Notes under the pieces: generated by a model
Told to the model about the DNA's origin: nothing
Seen by the model: the letters and a program-made list of their open reading frames with translations, nothing else
The model's database searches: none
Made by a program: the position numbers and the translations under genes
In this document: positions 20,138-28,183 of the stretch, piece by piece
Layout of the letters: every line of letters begins with the position of its first letter
Position numbering within the stretch: position 1 is the first letter of the stretch
Assembly: GCF_024623785.1 (NCBI RefSeq)
Contig: NZ_JANKBZ010000048.1
Span: forward strand, 1-64,000
DNA: 64,000 bases
Origin: Archangium lipolyticum
GTDB lineage: Bacteria; Myxococcota; Myxococcia; Myxococcales; Myxococcaceae
Direction: 5' to 3'

Positions 20138-21184
20138 TCAGTACCAGTTCCACAGATTGAACACGCGGTACCACTCCGCTCCCGGGCTCGTGCCGGCTTG
20201 ATGGACCTCGAATCCGAGGGTCGGTCCGTCAGCGCCCACGAACTGCTCGGAGCCGTAGTTCGGCGTGGGGAAGCACGCGAGGGACGGCGAATAGCCGTTG
20301 TCGTATTTGACAATGGTTTCCCAGCCGATCGATGACCAGTAGACGTTTCCCATGTGGGACCAGAGCCCTCCGTTGCCGTCCTCGTGCGCCTCGACGATCG
20401 CGGTGTACGGACAGAGCGTCACGGCAGGCTTGTAGCCGTTGTCGTACCACTGAGCGGGGCTCCAGCTCACCGTCCCGTCGCTGTTGAAGCTCCCGCGCTT
20501 GAGCCAGAGCCCTCCGTTGCCGTCCTCGTGCACTTCGACGATCGTGTAGTCGCGCACCGCCACCGAGGGCCGGAAGCCGTTGTCGTACTTCTGAGCGGGG
20601 CTCCAGGTCACCGTCCCGTCGCTGTTGAAGGTCCCCCGCTTGAACCAGAGCCCTCCGTTGCCGTCCTCGTGCACCTCGATGAGGTTGGTGCCGTACACCG
20701 CGACGGAAGGCTTGTAGCCGTGGTCGTAGTAGTTCCAGGTGAGCGGATTCCCACTCGGCGCGAAGGTCGCCGAGGCGCCTACGCCGCTGATGAAGGTGAA
20801 GGTCCCCGTGTGAAACCAGAGCCCTCCGTAGCCGTCCTCGTGCACCTCGATGAGCTTGTCGCCGTACGCCGCGACCGACGGCTTATAGCCGTTATCGTAT
20901 TGATAACTCCAGTAGCGCCAGTTGAGAAAGCTCGTCCAATCTCCGGGGGAAGGCTCGAGGTATCCCTGTGGCGTGGCGACGCGGTACCAGAGACTCCCGT
21001 TGTTGCCTTCGTGCACCTCGATGCCGACGTCTATGCCGCCGACGCGACCGGCCGCCGTCGCGGGGTTGGCGCCGCTGTCGTATGGGTGCGCTGCCGACCA
21101 GGTAATGCGCACGTCTCTTGCGCTTGCAGCGAGTGGGCTCGCGCTGACGAGAAGAATTGCGGCGACTCCAATGGCGCTCTTCAT
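20138..21184 (-). CDS. Secreted tandem-repeat protein of unknown function
   Basis: This 348-residue exported protein has a signal peptide (residues 1-22, LLVSASPLAASA). The rest is six or so imperfect repeats of 40-50 residues, each with YDNGYKPSVAVYG, then IEVHEDGNGGLWF. The last repeat is shorter and ends in AEWYRVFNLWNWY. The repeats are rich in Trp, Tyr, Gly, Asp and Asn and look like beta-propeller or lectin-like blades of the kind seen in fucose-type lectins, but no family is certain. The ATG with GAGAGGA upstream is chosen. A second, near-identical start lies 69 bp further out inside a tandem duplication, giving a longer frame with a scrambled extra leader. It stands alone between the ligase gene and the sigma-factor locus. 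Confidence 0.75.
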   Translation of the reverse strand: MKSAIGVAAILLVSASPLAASARDVRITWSAAHPYDSGANPATAAGRVGGIDVGIEVHEGNNGSLWYRVATPQGYLEPSPGDWTSFLNWRYWSYQYDNGYKPSVAAYGDKLIEVHEDGYGGLWFHTGTFTFISGVGASATFAPSGNPLTWNYYDHGYKPSVAVYGTNLIEVHEDGNGGLWFKRGTFNSDGTVTWSPAQKYDNGFRPSVAVRDYTIVEVHEDGNGGLWLKRGSFNSDGTVSWSPAQWYDNGYKPAVTLCPYTAIVEAHEDGNGGLWSHMGNVYWSSIGWETIVKYDNGYSPSLACFPTPNYGSEQFVGADGPTLGFEVHQAGTSPGAEWYRVFNLWNWY

Positions 21185-21269
21185 TGCGATGATCCTCTCA
21201 GTGAGTGAGTTCGCGCTGACGACAAAATGCGTGACTCCAATGACGCTCTTCATTGCGATGATTCTTTGC
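21131..21269 (-). repeat. Tandem duplication of the start region of the secreted repeat protein
   Basis: Two direct copies of about 67-69 bp lie head to tail (21131-21199 and 21203-21269). They share blocks such as CGCGCTGACGA, GACTCCAATG and CGCTCTTCATTGCGATGAT. Each carries the start codon and first signal-peptide codons of the repeat protein, so two starts exist in one frame. The inner copy retains a better Shine-Dalgarno (GAGAGGA). The copies differ at roughly ten positions and by a small gap, so the duplication is not very recent. Confidence 0.8.
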
Positions 21270-21612
21270 CTCTTCGCGCGGACAGCACTTCAGCGGTTCC
21301 AGGCCAGGCCCCGATGGCCTGCGGTCCGGTGGCTGTCCACCGGCTGTCAGGAAGACGCCGGACGCCGGGATTCTTTTTTGTCCTCTTTTTTTCTTCGCCG
21401 CGGAGGTGGCGCGAAAAAGCAGGGAGGAATTCCCATAAAAGAATTTCGGGCTGCCCCGTCTTTCGGGCAGCCGGGGATGAACACTCCGGTCGCTGGACCT
21501 CCCCAAAGCTTGAGTCGGTAGACCCCAGGTCCGTCGAAGCCCTGAGGGGAACGGCCGACTCATGCCCAGGTCGGGGCTCGGCTTCCCACCACCCGCATCC
21601 ATCGAGGCAGAC
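21270..21612. promoter_or_regulatory. Non-coding leader region upstream of the sigma-factor locus, with hairpins and T-tracts
   Basis: This stretch has no convincing gene. It holds a hairpin CCGGTGG-4 nt-CCACCGG (21326-21343), two T-tracts unusual for this genome (21374-21379 and 21385-21392), an AT-rich patch (AATTCCCATAAAAGAATTTC, 21429-21448) and a second hairpin GGCTGCCC-8 nt-GGGCAGCC (21449-21472). It lies between divergent genes, so promoters for the secreted repeat protein and for the sigma-factor operon are expected. The second hairpin directly after the AT-rich patch could be a terminator-like or leader structure. No promoter of known class could be assigned. Confidence 0.45.
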
Positions 21613-21795
21613 ATGAAGCTCCAGCCCGAGCCCGATTCCCTTCCGCCGGATCCGAAGCAGCGGGAGCAGCAGGTCCACGCGGCCTTCGAGCAGCAGGTGG
21701 ATGTCGCCATGCGCGACTCCGTCGACTCCGCGTGGTCTCGTCGCTCGAAGATGCGCCTGCTCTTCGATTGCGATCGCTCCCCCGAGGCCCGCTGA
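21613..21795 (+). CDS. Possible small polar protein upstream of the sigma factor
   Basis: This frame would give 60 residues, rich in Gln, Glu, Arg and Asp: MKLQPEPDSLPPDPKQRE, then VHAAFEQQVDVAMRDSVDSA and WSRRSKMRLL. Third positions are mostly G or C, and it lies 63 bp upstream of the sigma-factor frame on the same strand. The ribosome-binding site is weak (GAGGCAGAC). No family is recognised and no signal peptide or membrane helix is visible. It may be a small regulator belonging to the sigma/CHAT operon, or a chance frame. Confidence 0.35.
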   Translation: MKLQPEPDSLPPDPKQREQQVHAAFEQQVDVAMRDSVDSAWSRRSKMRLLFDCDRSPEAR

Positions 21796-21858
21796 GACCC
21801 GGTGTCTCTGGACAACTCCACCCAACCCGCCTTCTCATGAAGAGAGTCGTGGTTCGCC

Positions 21859-22476
21859 ATGTCTTCTTGGATGATGCACGCCAGGGCAGAAGAGGCGTCT
21901 CCGATTCGTATGAGCCATCCCCCGAACGCCAAGCAGCGCCGAGCAGAAGCGCTGGTGCGCGAGCACCGGGCCCGTCTGCTGCGCATCGCCCGCAGGCTGT
22001 GTGGCACGAGCAGCGTGGATCCGGAGGATCTCGTGCAGGAGACGCTGGTGCGCGCCCTCCAGAACCTGGAGCAGCTGGAGGCTCGCGGAGTGGAATCACT
22101 CGAGGCCTGGCTGGGCAGCACGCTCACCCATCGCTTCCTCGACCATTGCCGGCGGCGGCGCACCGAGGTGAGGGCGTTGCCCGCGCTGAAGGTGGTGCAG
22201 GAGCAGGAGGTATCACTCGCGGGGACGCCGCGTGAGTCGTGGGAGCAGGTGCCCGATGAGGACTTCCACCACGCCATCGACCAGCTCGAGGCGCGGCACC
22301 GGGAGGCCTATGTCCTCCATGCCCGGGGCTACAAGTACCAGGCCATCGCGCGGCAGCTGAACATTCCCATGGGCACGGTGGCCACCTGGCTGTACCAGGC
22401 GCGCCAGAAGCTCCGGCGGCTCCTCTCTCCGGGAATGGAGCCGGAGGACGCGGTCCAGGAGGCGGATCCTTCATGA
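21859..22476 (+). CDS. ECF-type RNA polymerase sigma factor
   Basis: This protein is up to 205 residues long and directs RNA polymerase to a dedicated promoter set. Region 2 is visible as VREHRARLLRIARRLCG followed by DPEDLVQETLVRALQNL. Region 4 is a helix-turn-helix, REAYVLHARGYKYQAIARQL then PMGTVATWLYQARQKLRRLL. The start is uncertain: an internal ATG 51 bp on (MSHPPNAKQ) is also possible and neither has a strong ribosome-binding site. The stop overlaps the start of the zinc-finger/CHAT gene by 4 bp, the usual sigma/anti-sigma arrangement. By analogy it should be held inactive by that membrane protein and autoregulate its operon. Confidence 0.9.
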   Translation: MSSWMMHARAEEASPIRMSHPPNAKQRRAEALVREHRARLLRIARRLCGTSSVDPEDLVQETLVRALQNLEQLEARGVESLEAWLGSTLTHRFLDHCRRRRTEVRALPALKVVQEQEVSLAGTPRESWEQVPDEDFHHAIDQLEARHREAYVLHARGYKYQAIARQLNIPMGTVATWLYQARQKLRRLLSPGMEPEDAVQEADPS

Positions 22477-25430
22477 GCAACGCCTGTGAGCGTCTCGAGC
22501 GCTTCGTGGATGGTGAGTTGGAGCCCGCGGAGGCGGATGCATTCCGCGAGCACCTGCTCTCCTGCGAGCCCTGCCAGGCCGCGCTGAGCGAAGCGGTGCA
22601 GCTCGAGCTGCGGGCCGAGAGGCTCCTGGCGGACGAGGAGCCACGGACCCAGGTGCTGCGCCTGTCGCAGGCGCTCCCCGCACGGCGATGGGGGCGCGCG
22701 CGTCTCGTGGCGATGGGGACGGGGCTGGCGGCGCTCGCGGCCTGCGTGCTGGCCCTGGTGTACACGAGCATCGCGCCGCCTCGCGTCCCCGCGGAGGTCT
22801 GGCTCGCCGAGGCGCCCACGCGTTCCATCGAGGCCCGGGTGAGCGACGGGCGGGCGGATGGGCACAGGACCTACGACGTGCCGCGCTCTGGCCCCGGAGG
22901 CGCGGCGGAGAATGGGTCTCCCTCCCTGGAGGCACTCGCGACGCTGGAGCGCCAGCGGGACTTCCGTGGCATCGCCGCGGCGTGGCTGGTGCGCGGCGAG
23001 TGGAAGCAGGCGGCGGAGTACCTCGCGCGGGCCCCCGCGGGGCCGGAGGTGGACAACGACCTGGCCGTCATCGCACTCGGCCAGGACCGGCCGGACGAGG
23101 CGCTCGCGTTGTTGGAGCGCTCACTGCGGGCAAGGCCCCGGCACGCGCAGGCGCTGTGGAACCAGGCGCTCGCCTACCGACAGCTCGGCCTGCTCTTGAA
23201 AGCCGCGGGGTCCTTCGAGCAGGTGGTGGCGCTCGGCGAGCCGGGCTGGTCCGGCGAGGCGTCACGCGCCGCGGCCGCGTTGCGCGAGGAGGTACGGCGC
23301 CGCAAGGCCTCGTGGGAGGCGCTCATCCAGGCCGGGCGAGCCATGGTGGAGCACGGCACGCCCCTGTCCCCCGCGCAGGTGTCCGAGCTCCCCGGCCTGG
23401 CTCGCCTCTACCTCTACGATGCCGTCCGTGCCTCGCCCTCGCGGGAGCGGGTGTTGGGCCTGCTCCCGGTGGCGCGGCAGCTCGATGACATCGACTCCGG
23501 GACGCACCTCCAGGCCTACGTGCAGCGGACCGCGGGCCGGGACTTCACTGTGCGCCGGCCCCTCGCGGAGACCTATGCGTCACTGGCGCTGGGCACCCTG
23601 CCGCCAGCGGAGCTCCCCGGCTTCCTGGAGCGGTTGCGCCGCTCTCCGGAGCAGGACCTCCTGCTGGGCGCGCTGCTCTTCAGTCCGGCGCCGGGCACCT
23701 CCCTGGACGAGTACCGCCGGCTGGCCCTGGCGACGGAGGACCCCTGGTTCGCACTGCTCGCGGACGACAAGCAGGCGGAGGCGGAGCTGTCCCGGGGCGA
23801 GGCGCTCGCGGCGGAAGCGCGGCTGCTGGGAGCGCTGCGCCGCTGCGGCGACACGGCACGGCTCGACTACCGCTGTGGGCGGGTGCAGCGCCTGCTCTCC
23901 ACTGTCTATGACACCCTCCACCGGCCGCAGGAGGCACACCAGCACGCGCTGGGGGCACTGCGACGCGGCCTGCGCAGCCATGATTGGCCGCTGGAGCTGC
24001 TGCTGTTCGAGGACCTGGGGCAGCTCTCGGCCCACACGGACAAGCTGTTGCTGACGCACGCCTACCTGGAGGAGTTCCTCGCCCGCATGGAGCCGGCGGC
24101 CTGCGACTACCAGGACTTCGTCCACACCCTCCTGGCCGCGACCCACCAGTCGGCCCTGGACTTCGATGGCGCCCGGAACGAGGTCGACATCGCGGCCCGC
24201 TGCGGACGGACGCCCACGTTGGCCCGGGCGGCCGTCGTGGCGGACCTGGCACGCCAGCGCCCCCGTCCAGAGGATGAAGACACGCTGCGCAAGGCGCTGG
24301 AAGCAGTTCGCACCGCCTCCCCCTCCAACCCCGGAGAGAGCGCACTCGCCACCAGTGTCGAGGGACGGTTCGAGCTCGAGCGCAACCGCCCGCTCGGTCA
24401 ATCCCTGCTGCGGCGCGCGATCGCCGAGACGGAGCGGCTACCCGCAACCGATGTGAACGGGCGCAAGGCCCGGGCCTACAGCTACACCTCGCTCCTCTTC
24501 GACGCGGGCCGGCACGGTGAATACGACCAGGCCCTGGTGCTGTTCAGCGCCGAGCTGGAAATGACCCCGCCCGGCCGGTGCGTGCTGGGCGTCACGGTGG
24601 AGGACGAGCGCACGCTGGTCGTCATCCGCGACACCGCGGGGAAGACACACGGCGCCTACGATGCGAGCCGCAAGCAGCCGTTCGCCGGGGCCGGTGGGCT
24701 CGTGCCCGACGGGATGGTGGAGGCCCTGCGTGCCTGCGAGAGCGTGGACGTCCTGGCGCGTCCTCCCGTGCAGGGACGCTCCGGCCTGCTGCCATCGGAT
24801 GTGGCCTGGGCCTACCGGGTGGGTCCAACCACGACCCGTCCCTCGGCCCTGCCCACGCGGCGACTGGTCGTCACGGACATCGAGTTGCCCGAGGAGCTCC
24901 GGCAGGTCCTACCGCGCATCGAGGCCCCGTTCGAGCCGGAGTCCCCGGGCGACACGACGGTCCTCCGCGGCTACGCCGCGACGCCCTCCCGGGTTCTCGA
25001 GGCCATGGCGAACGCCACGGAGATCGCCATCCACGCACATGGGATGATCGACCTCGGGGTTTCCGACGCCTCGTTCCTCGTCCTGTCGAAGGAGGATGGG
25101 GGGCGCTTCACGCTGACGGCCCGTGACCTTCAGGAGACACACCTGGAGGGCCGTCCCCTCGTGCTGCTGGCCGCATGCTATTCCGGGCGGACGACGCCCT
25201 CCCTGCACGAGTCTTTCGGGCTGCCCATCGCCTTCATCCACGCGGGGGCGCGGTGGGTGCTGGCCACCACGGAGAAGATTCCCAACAGCGAGGCGGCCCG
25301 CTTCTTCGAGCCGGTGCTTGCCCGCATCCGGGCGGGAGAACCACCGGCCAGGGTGCTGCGTGACGAGCGGCTGGCCTGGCGCAAGCGCCAGGGGAATCCC
25401 TGGGTGGAGCAGGTCCTGCTGTTCCAGTGA
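22473..25430 (+). CDS. Membrane anti-sigma zinc finger fused to TPR-like repeats and a CHAT caspase-like protease
   Basis: This 985-residue fusion has three parts. (1) An N-terminal ZAS (zf-HC2) anti-sigma domain, CERLERFVDGEL to HLLSCEPC, with Cys5, His27, Cys31 and Cys34 in the H-x3-C-x2-C zinc pattern. (2) One membrane helix at about 78-99, then a long helical region with TPR-like units (for example DEALALLERSLRARPRHAQALWNQALAYRQLG) from about 140 to 700. (3) A C-terminal CHAT domain with catalytic-type His856 (IHAHG) and Cys902 (LLAACYSG), ending WVEQVLLFQ as CHAT proteins often do. It overlaps the sigma gene by 4 bp. The topology implies a cytoplasmic zinc finger and an extracytoplasmic TPR-CHAT part. 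Whether the protease cuts itself, the sigma inhibitor or another protein is unknown. A GTGA overlap and a strong ribosome-binding site lead into the next gene. Confidence 0.9.
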   Translation: MSNACERLERFVDGELEPAEADAFREHLLSCEPCQAALSEAVQLELRAERLLADEEPRTQVLRLSQALPARRWGRARLVAMGTGLAALAACVLALVYTSIAPPRVPAEVWLAEAPTRSIEARVSDGRADGHRTYDVPRSGPGGAAENGSPSLEALATLERQRDFRGIAAAWLVRGEWKQAAEYLARAPAGPEVDNDLAVIALGQDRPDEALALLERSLRARPRHAQALWNQALAYRQLGLLLKAAGSFEQVVALGEPGWSGEASRAAAALREEVRRRKASWEALIQAGRAMVEHGTPLSPAQVSELPGLARLYLYDAVRASPSRERVLGLLPVARQLDDIDSGTHLQAYVQRTAGRDFTVRRPLAETYASLALGTLPPAELPGFLERLRRSPEQDLLLGALLFSPAPGTSLDEYRRLALATEDPWFALLADDKQAEAELSRGEALAAEARLLGALRRCGDTARLDYRCGRVQRLLSTVYDTLHRPQEAHQHALGALRRGLRSHDWPLELLLFEDLGQLSAHTDKLLLTHAYLEEFLARMEPAACDYQDFVHTLLAATHQSALDFDGARNEVDIAARCGRTPTLARAAVVADLARQRPRPEDEDTLRKALEAVRTASPSNPGESALATSVEGRFELERNRPLGQSLLRRAIAETERLPATDVNGRKARAYSYTSLLFDAGRHGEYDQALVLFSAELEMTPPGRCVLGVTVEDERTLVVIRDTAGKTHGAYDASRKQPFAGAGGLVPDGMVEALRACESVDVLARPPVQGRSGLLPSDVAWAYRVGPTTTRPSALPTRRLVVTDIELPEELRQVLPRIEAPFEPESPGDTTVLRGYAATPSRVLEAMANATEIAIHAHGMIDLGVSDASFLVLSKEDGGRFTLTARDLQETHLEGRPLVLLAACYSGRTTPSLHESFGLPIAFIHAGARWVLATTEKIPNSEAARFFEPVLARIRAGEPPARVLRDERLAWRKRQGNPWVEQVLLFQ

Positions 25431-25459
25431 GCCGTCCGAACATCGAAAGGAGAGCACCC

Positions 25460-25960
25460 ATGAGGAAGATGATGTGGACGATGGTGGCGGCAGCCCCGCT
25501 CCTGATGGCCACTGAATGCCAGCTGGGCCCGCCCCCCGCAGACGAGCCCCAGTCCCAATGCGAGCCGCAGCCGACTCCACCGCAGCCACTGGTGGACCAT
25601 GTGGAGCTCATCTGGCGTGAGCCTGATTCCGGGGTCTTCGTGGCCTATCTGGTGGACGTGCGTAAGAGAGAGATCGTGCTCGCCGTCGAGGGAAAGGGCA
25701 CACAGTTCCAGCAGTTCCAGCAGCAGGTCGGCAGCATCGCCGCCAAGGATCGGTTGCTCTCGTTCTACATGCCGCTCGGCAATACGGGCTCCGGAGCCTT
25801 CCCCATCAAGCCGCCCCAACCGCCCACTCCTCCGGGCCATGAGGACCGCTGGAGGACGAATCTCGTCTCTTTCGGCCTCGATGTGGCCAGACAGCATGCA
25901 AACTTCATGACCCAACCCAATCTGTCCACGCAGTCACCCACGAATAACTCTCCTCCCTAG
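25460..25960 (+). CDS. Small exported protein downstream of the CHAT gene
   Basis: This 166-residue protein has a hydrophobic N-terminus (MRKMMWTMVAAAPLLMATEC) that looks like a signal. A cysteine follows, but the residue before it is Glu, so the lipobox is atypical. The mature part starts with a Pro/Gln-rich linker (PPPADEPQSQCEPQPTPPQP) and then a compact region (VELIWREPDSGVFVAYLVDV, RKREIVLAVEGKGTQF). The tail is again Pro-, Asn- and Ser-rich. The ATG is set by AAAGGAGAG upstream. It lies 29 bp behind the CHAT gene and is probably in its operon, so it is a candidate partner, ligand or substrate of that protein. No family is recognised. Confidence 0.78.
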   Translation: MRKMMWTMVAAAPLLMATECQLGPPPADEPQSQCEPQPTPPQPLVDHVELIWREPDSGVFVAYLVDVRKREIVLAVEGKGTQFQQFQQQVGSIAAKDRLLSFYMPLGNTGSGAFPIKPPQPPTPPGHEDRWRTNLVSFGLDVARQHANFMTQPNLSTQSPTNNSPP

Positions 25961-25989
25961 TCGCCATGGGCCGGGCTTCCGAGGCGCCG

Positions 25990-28020
25990 TCAATAGCGCG
26001 CCCGGAATCCCAACGACGGCAACGTCACGGGCGGCAGACCGAAGGGCTTGCGCACCAGCCCGCCCTTCTCGCGCCCGTAGGTGTAGCGGAAGGCCTCCTT
26101 CGTCAATGAGACGTTGAAGACGTCCAGCCACGCTTCCATCGCCAGCGGCCCCAGCGTGCCCGTCTTGGATACCCGGCCGTCCACCCGGAAGTAGCCCGGC
26201 AGGCGTGTCACCCGGTCGCGGTCCGCCGGAATCCAGCGGGACGTGCCCTTCTCCGGCTCCACGCCCTCGCGCTGCGTATACGAGAAGAGGAGGTTCCCCG
26301 CCTCGGGCATCCCCGTGTTGTAGTGCAGCGTGGTCCCCACGGTGAGGCCCCAGGGCAGCTTCACCGTGACGGCTGTGTTGAAGACGTGCGCCTGTTCGAG
26401 CGACGAGGCGAGCGACACCTGCTCCGTGCCCACCACCTGCCCCGCGTCGTTCCGGCGCTCCACGGTCGTGCGCAGCGTGCGCCGCTGGAAGGTATAGGAC
26501 GCGAGGAGCGACCAGCGGTCCGAGAGCGCGCGCCGGGCCAGGAGCTCCACGCCATAGCCATGCCCCTCCGCCGTGCGCTTCCGCCCTCGCGCCACCGGGT
26601 CGTCCGCGAGCATGTCGAAGGACAGCACGTCCAGTTCCACCGTGCGCAGCATCGGGTGGGCGAACACGTCCGCGCCGAAGGTGAAGCCCGCGGGGCCTCG
26701 CACGTCCGCGCCCACCTCCACCTGGAGGGCCCGCTGCATGCCGAGGCGCAACGCCGCCGCTTCCACCCCCGGCGCGTCGATGAGGTGGGCCGGTGGCTGG
26801 TGCATGAATCCCGCCCCCAGGCGCAGCGCCACCGTCTCCGAGAGCATCGCCCTCGCGTGCAACCGGGGCTCGACGGCCACCTGGTTCAGCGCGGGTGCCA
26901 GCAGGTAGCCATCCACGCGCACGCCCGGGGTGAGCCGCCACCTGTCCCGTGTCCACGTGGCCTGCGCGTACGCGCCCGCGAACGTGGCCCGGGCGAGCGA
27001 CTGAAGGACGCCCGTGGTGACGGTGGGGCGGGAAGGGTCCCCGGCCTCGCCAGGGCGGAAGGTGGTGGACTGGTCGATGTCCGCGAGCCGGCGCTCCACG
27101 TCCGCGCCCGTCTCCACCGCGAGCTGTTCCGACAGCGAGGCGCGCCACGCCACCCTCGCCCCGAGCGTGCGCTCGGAGAGGCCCACGGTGACTCGCGAGG
27201 CCTCGCCTCCACCGTTGGCGCCCAGGGTGTCGTGGCCGTAGGTGACGGCGGCCTCGGCCTCGCCCGCGCCCAGGGGATGCGTGAGGCGGAGGTCCACGCG
27301 GTGGAAGGCGGTCCCCAGCCGGACGACCGTCCCCGTGCCGCGCAGGCCCGCGTCATCCGAGCTGCCCAGGGCGAACAGGCGCAGCGAGCCCCGGCCCACG
27401 GCCTGGGTGACGCGCGCCTGATAGTCGAAGAGGCCGAGCACCAGGTCCGGGCCCGGCGAGCTCCGCAGGCCATTGATGACCGACGCGGCGATCCACGGGG
27501 TATAGGCGAAACGGCCGGCGAGCGTGAGCTCCGTGCCCGTGGAGGCGATGGGCACCTGGGTGAGCACACCGACGTTGAACAGGTCGATCGAGCCGGCGGC
27601 GCGTACCGTGTCCGTGCTCGGCGCGACGAGCCGGGCTTCCACGGTGCCGCCCAGCTCCCGGCCGAAGCGCGCCGGAGGGGGACCCCGGTGGAAGTCGAAC
27701 CCGGAGACGAGCTCGGGGCTGATGGCCGAGGGGCCCACCCACACGTGATAGAGCTGGGGAACGCGCACGCCGTCCAGGTAGATGCCCGTGGACGACGGAG
27801 CCGACCCTCGCACCACGGGCAGGCTCGCGCCGGAGACGATGTGACTCACCCCGGGCAACACCATGAGGGAGCGGAACGGCTCGCCTCCCCAGGTGCCCGC
27901 CCAATCGTGCAGTTCGGAGGACTCGAAGGTGAGGGGGACACCGCTGCTCGTGGACATCTCCCCAGCCTGGGAGATGGAGCCCACGAGGAGCGTCAGCAGG
28001 ACACCTGGCGTCGTACGCAC
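25990..28020 (-). CDS. TonB-dependent outer-membrane receptor
   Basis: This 676-residue protein has a signal peptide at its GTG start (LLTLLVGSISQAGE). A plug domain follows (GGEPFRSLMVLPGVSHIVSG, then VVRGSAPSSTGIYLDGVRVP). A long run of amphipathic beta strands with aromatic girdles makes up a 22-strand-type barrel. The C-terminus ends SLGFRARY, with a terminal aromatic residue as needed for outer-membrane insertion. It lacks an obvious carboxypeptidase-like leader domain. Such receptors take up bound compounds with energy from TonB-ExbBD; the ligand here is unknown. An ADYC lipoprotein gene lies upstream on the same strand, separated by two palindromic repeats. Confidence 0.9.
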   Translation of the reverse strand: MRTTPGVLLTLLVGSISQAGEMSTSSGVPLTFESSELHDWAGTWGGEPFRSLMVLPGVSHIVSGASLPVVRGSAPSSTGIYLDGVRVPQLYHVWVGPSAISPELVSGFDFHRGPPPARFGRELGGTVEARLVAPSTDTVRAAGSIDLFNVGVLTQVPIASTGTELTLAGRFAYTPWIAASVINGLRSSPGPDLVLGLFDYQARVTQAVGRGSLRLFALGSSDDAGLRGTGTVVRLGTAFHRVDLRLTHPLGAGEAEAAVTYGHDTLGANGGGEASRVTVGLSERTLGARVAWRASLSEQLAVETGADVERRLADIDQSTTFRPGEAGDPSRPTVTTGVLQSLARATFAGAYAQATWTRDRWRLTPGVRVDGYLLAPALNQVAVEPRLHARAMLSETVALRLGAGFMHQPPAHLIDAPGVEAAALRLGMQRALQVEVGADVRGPAGFTFGADVFAHPMLRTVELDVLSFDMLADDPVARGRKRTAEGHGYGVELLARRALSDRWSLLASYTFQRRTLRTTVERRNDAGQVVGTEQVSLASSLEQAHVFNTAVTVKLPWGLTVGTTLHYNTGMPEAGNLLFSYTQREGVEPEKGTSRWIPADRDRVTRLPGYFRVDGRVSKTGTLGPLAMEAWLDVFNVSLTKEAFRYTYGREKGGLVRKPFGLPPVTLPSLGFRARY

Positions 28021-28042
28021 GGCTTCTCTTGGGTTCGACTCT

Positions 28043-28078
28043 CCCTCTCCCTTCGGGAGAGGGCGGGGGTGAGGGTAT
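28043..28078 (+). repeat. Intergenic palindromic repeat (CCCTCTCCC family), copy A
   Basis: The element is CCCTCTCCC-TTC-GGGAGAGGG followed by GCGGGGGTGAGGGTA. It matches copies at 57 kb and, in inverted form, the copy about 70 bp away. It lies between the ADYC gene and the TonB receptor gene, both on the minus strand. It can form a stable hairpin in either strand's RNA. Confidence 0.75.
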
Positions 28079-28135
28079 CGGAGGCCCCGAGGTTATACCT
28101 GGGAACCTCTCGGGTCTGGCTCCCAGGATCCGGGT

Positions 28136-28170
28136 ACCCTCACCCCGTCCCTCTCCCGGAGGGAGAGGGG
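28136..28170 (-). repeat. Intergenic palindromic repeat (CCCTCTCCC family), copy B, inverted
   Basis: The element reads TACCCTCACCCCGT then CCCTCTCCC-GGA-GGGAGAGGG, the reverse orientation of copy A. The two copies face each other with their GGTGAGGGTA tails inward, giving a larger inverted repeat around a spacer of roughly 55 bp. It lies 14 bp beyond the stop of the ADYC gene and may end that transcript. Confidence 0.75.
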
Positions 28171-28183
28171 TGTTGCGCGCGCG

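Noticed and set aside
21270-21612. Autoregulated ECF promoter (GGAAC-type -35 with CGTC-type -10)
   Set aside because: GGAATT is found near 21426, but the expected -10 at 16-17 bp is GGGCTG, which does not fit a known ECF class.
22473-25430. TPR-CHAT protein as part of a type III-E CRISPR (craspase) system
   Set aside because: No Cas genes or repeats occur in the window, and the protein carries an anti-sigma zinc finger and membrane helix that fit a sigma-factor role instead.
28021-28060. tRNA-like T-loop GGGTTCGACTC near the TonB receptor start
   Set aside because: No acceptor, D or anticodon arms can be folded around it, and the flanking sequence is part of a palindromic repeat.
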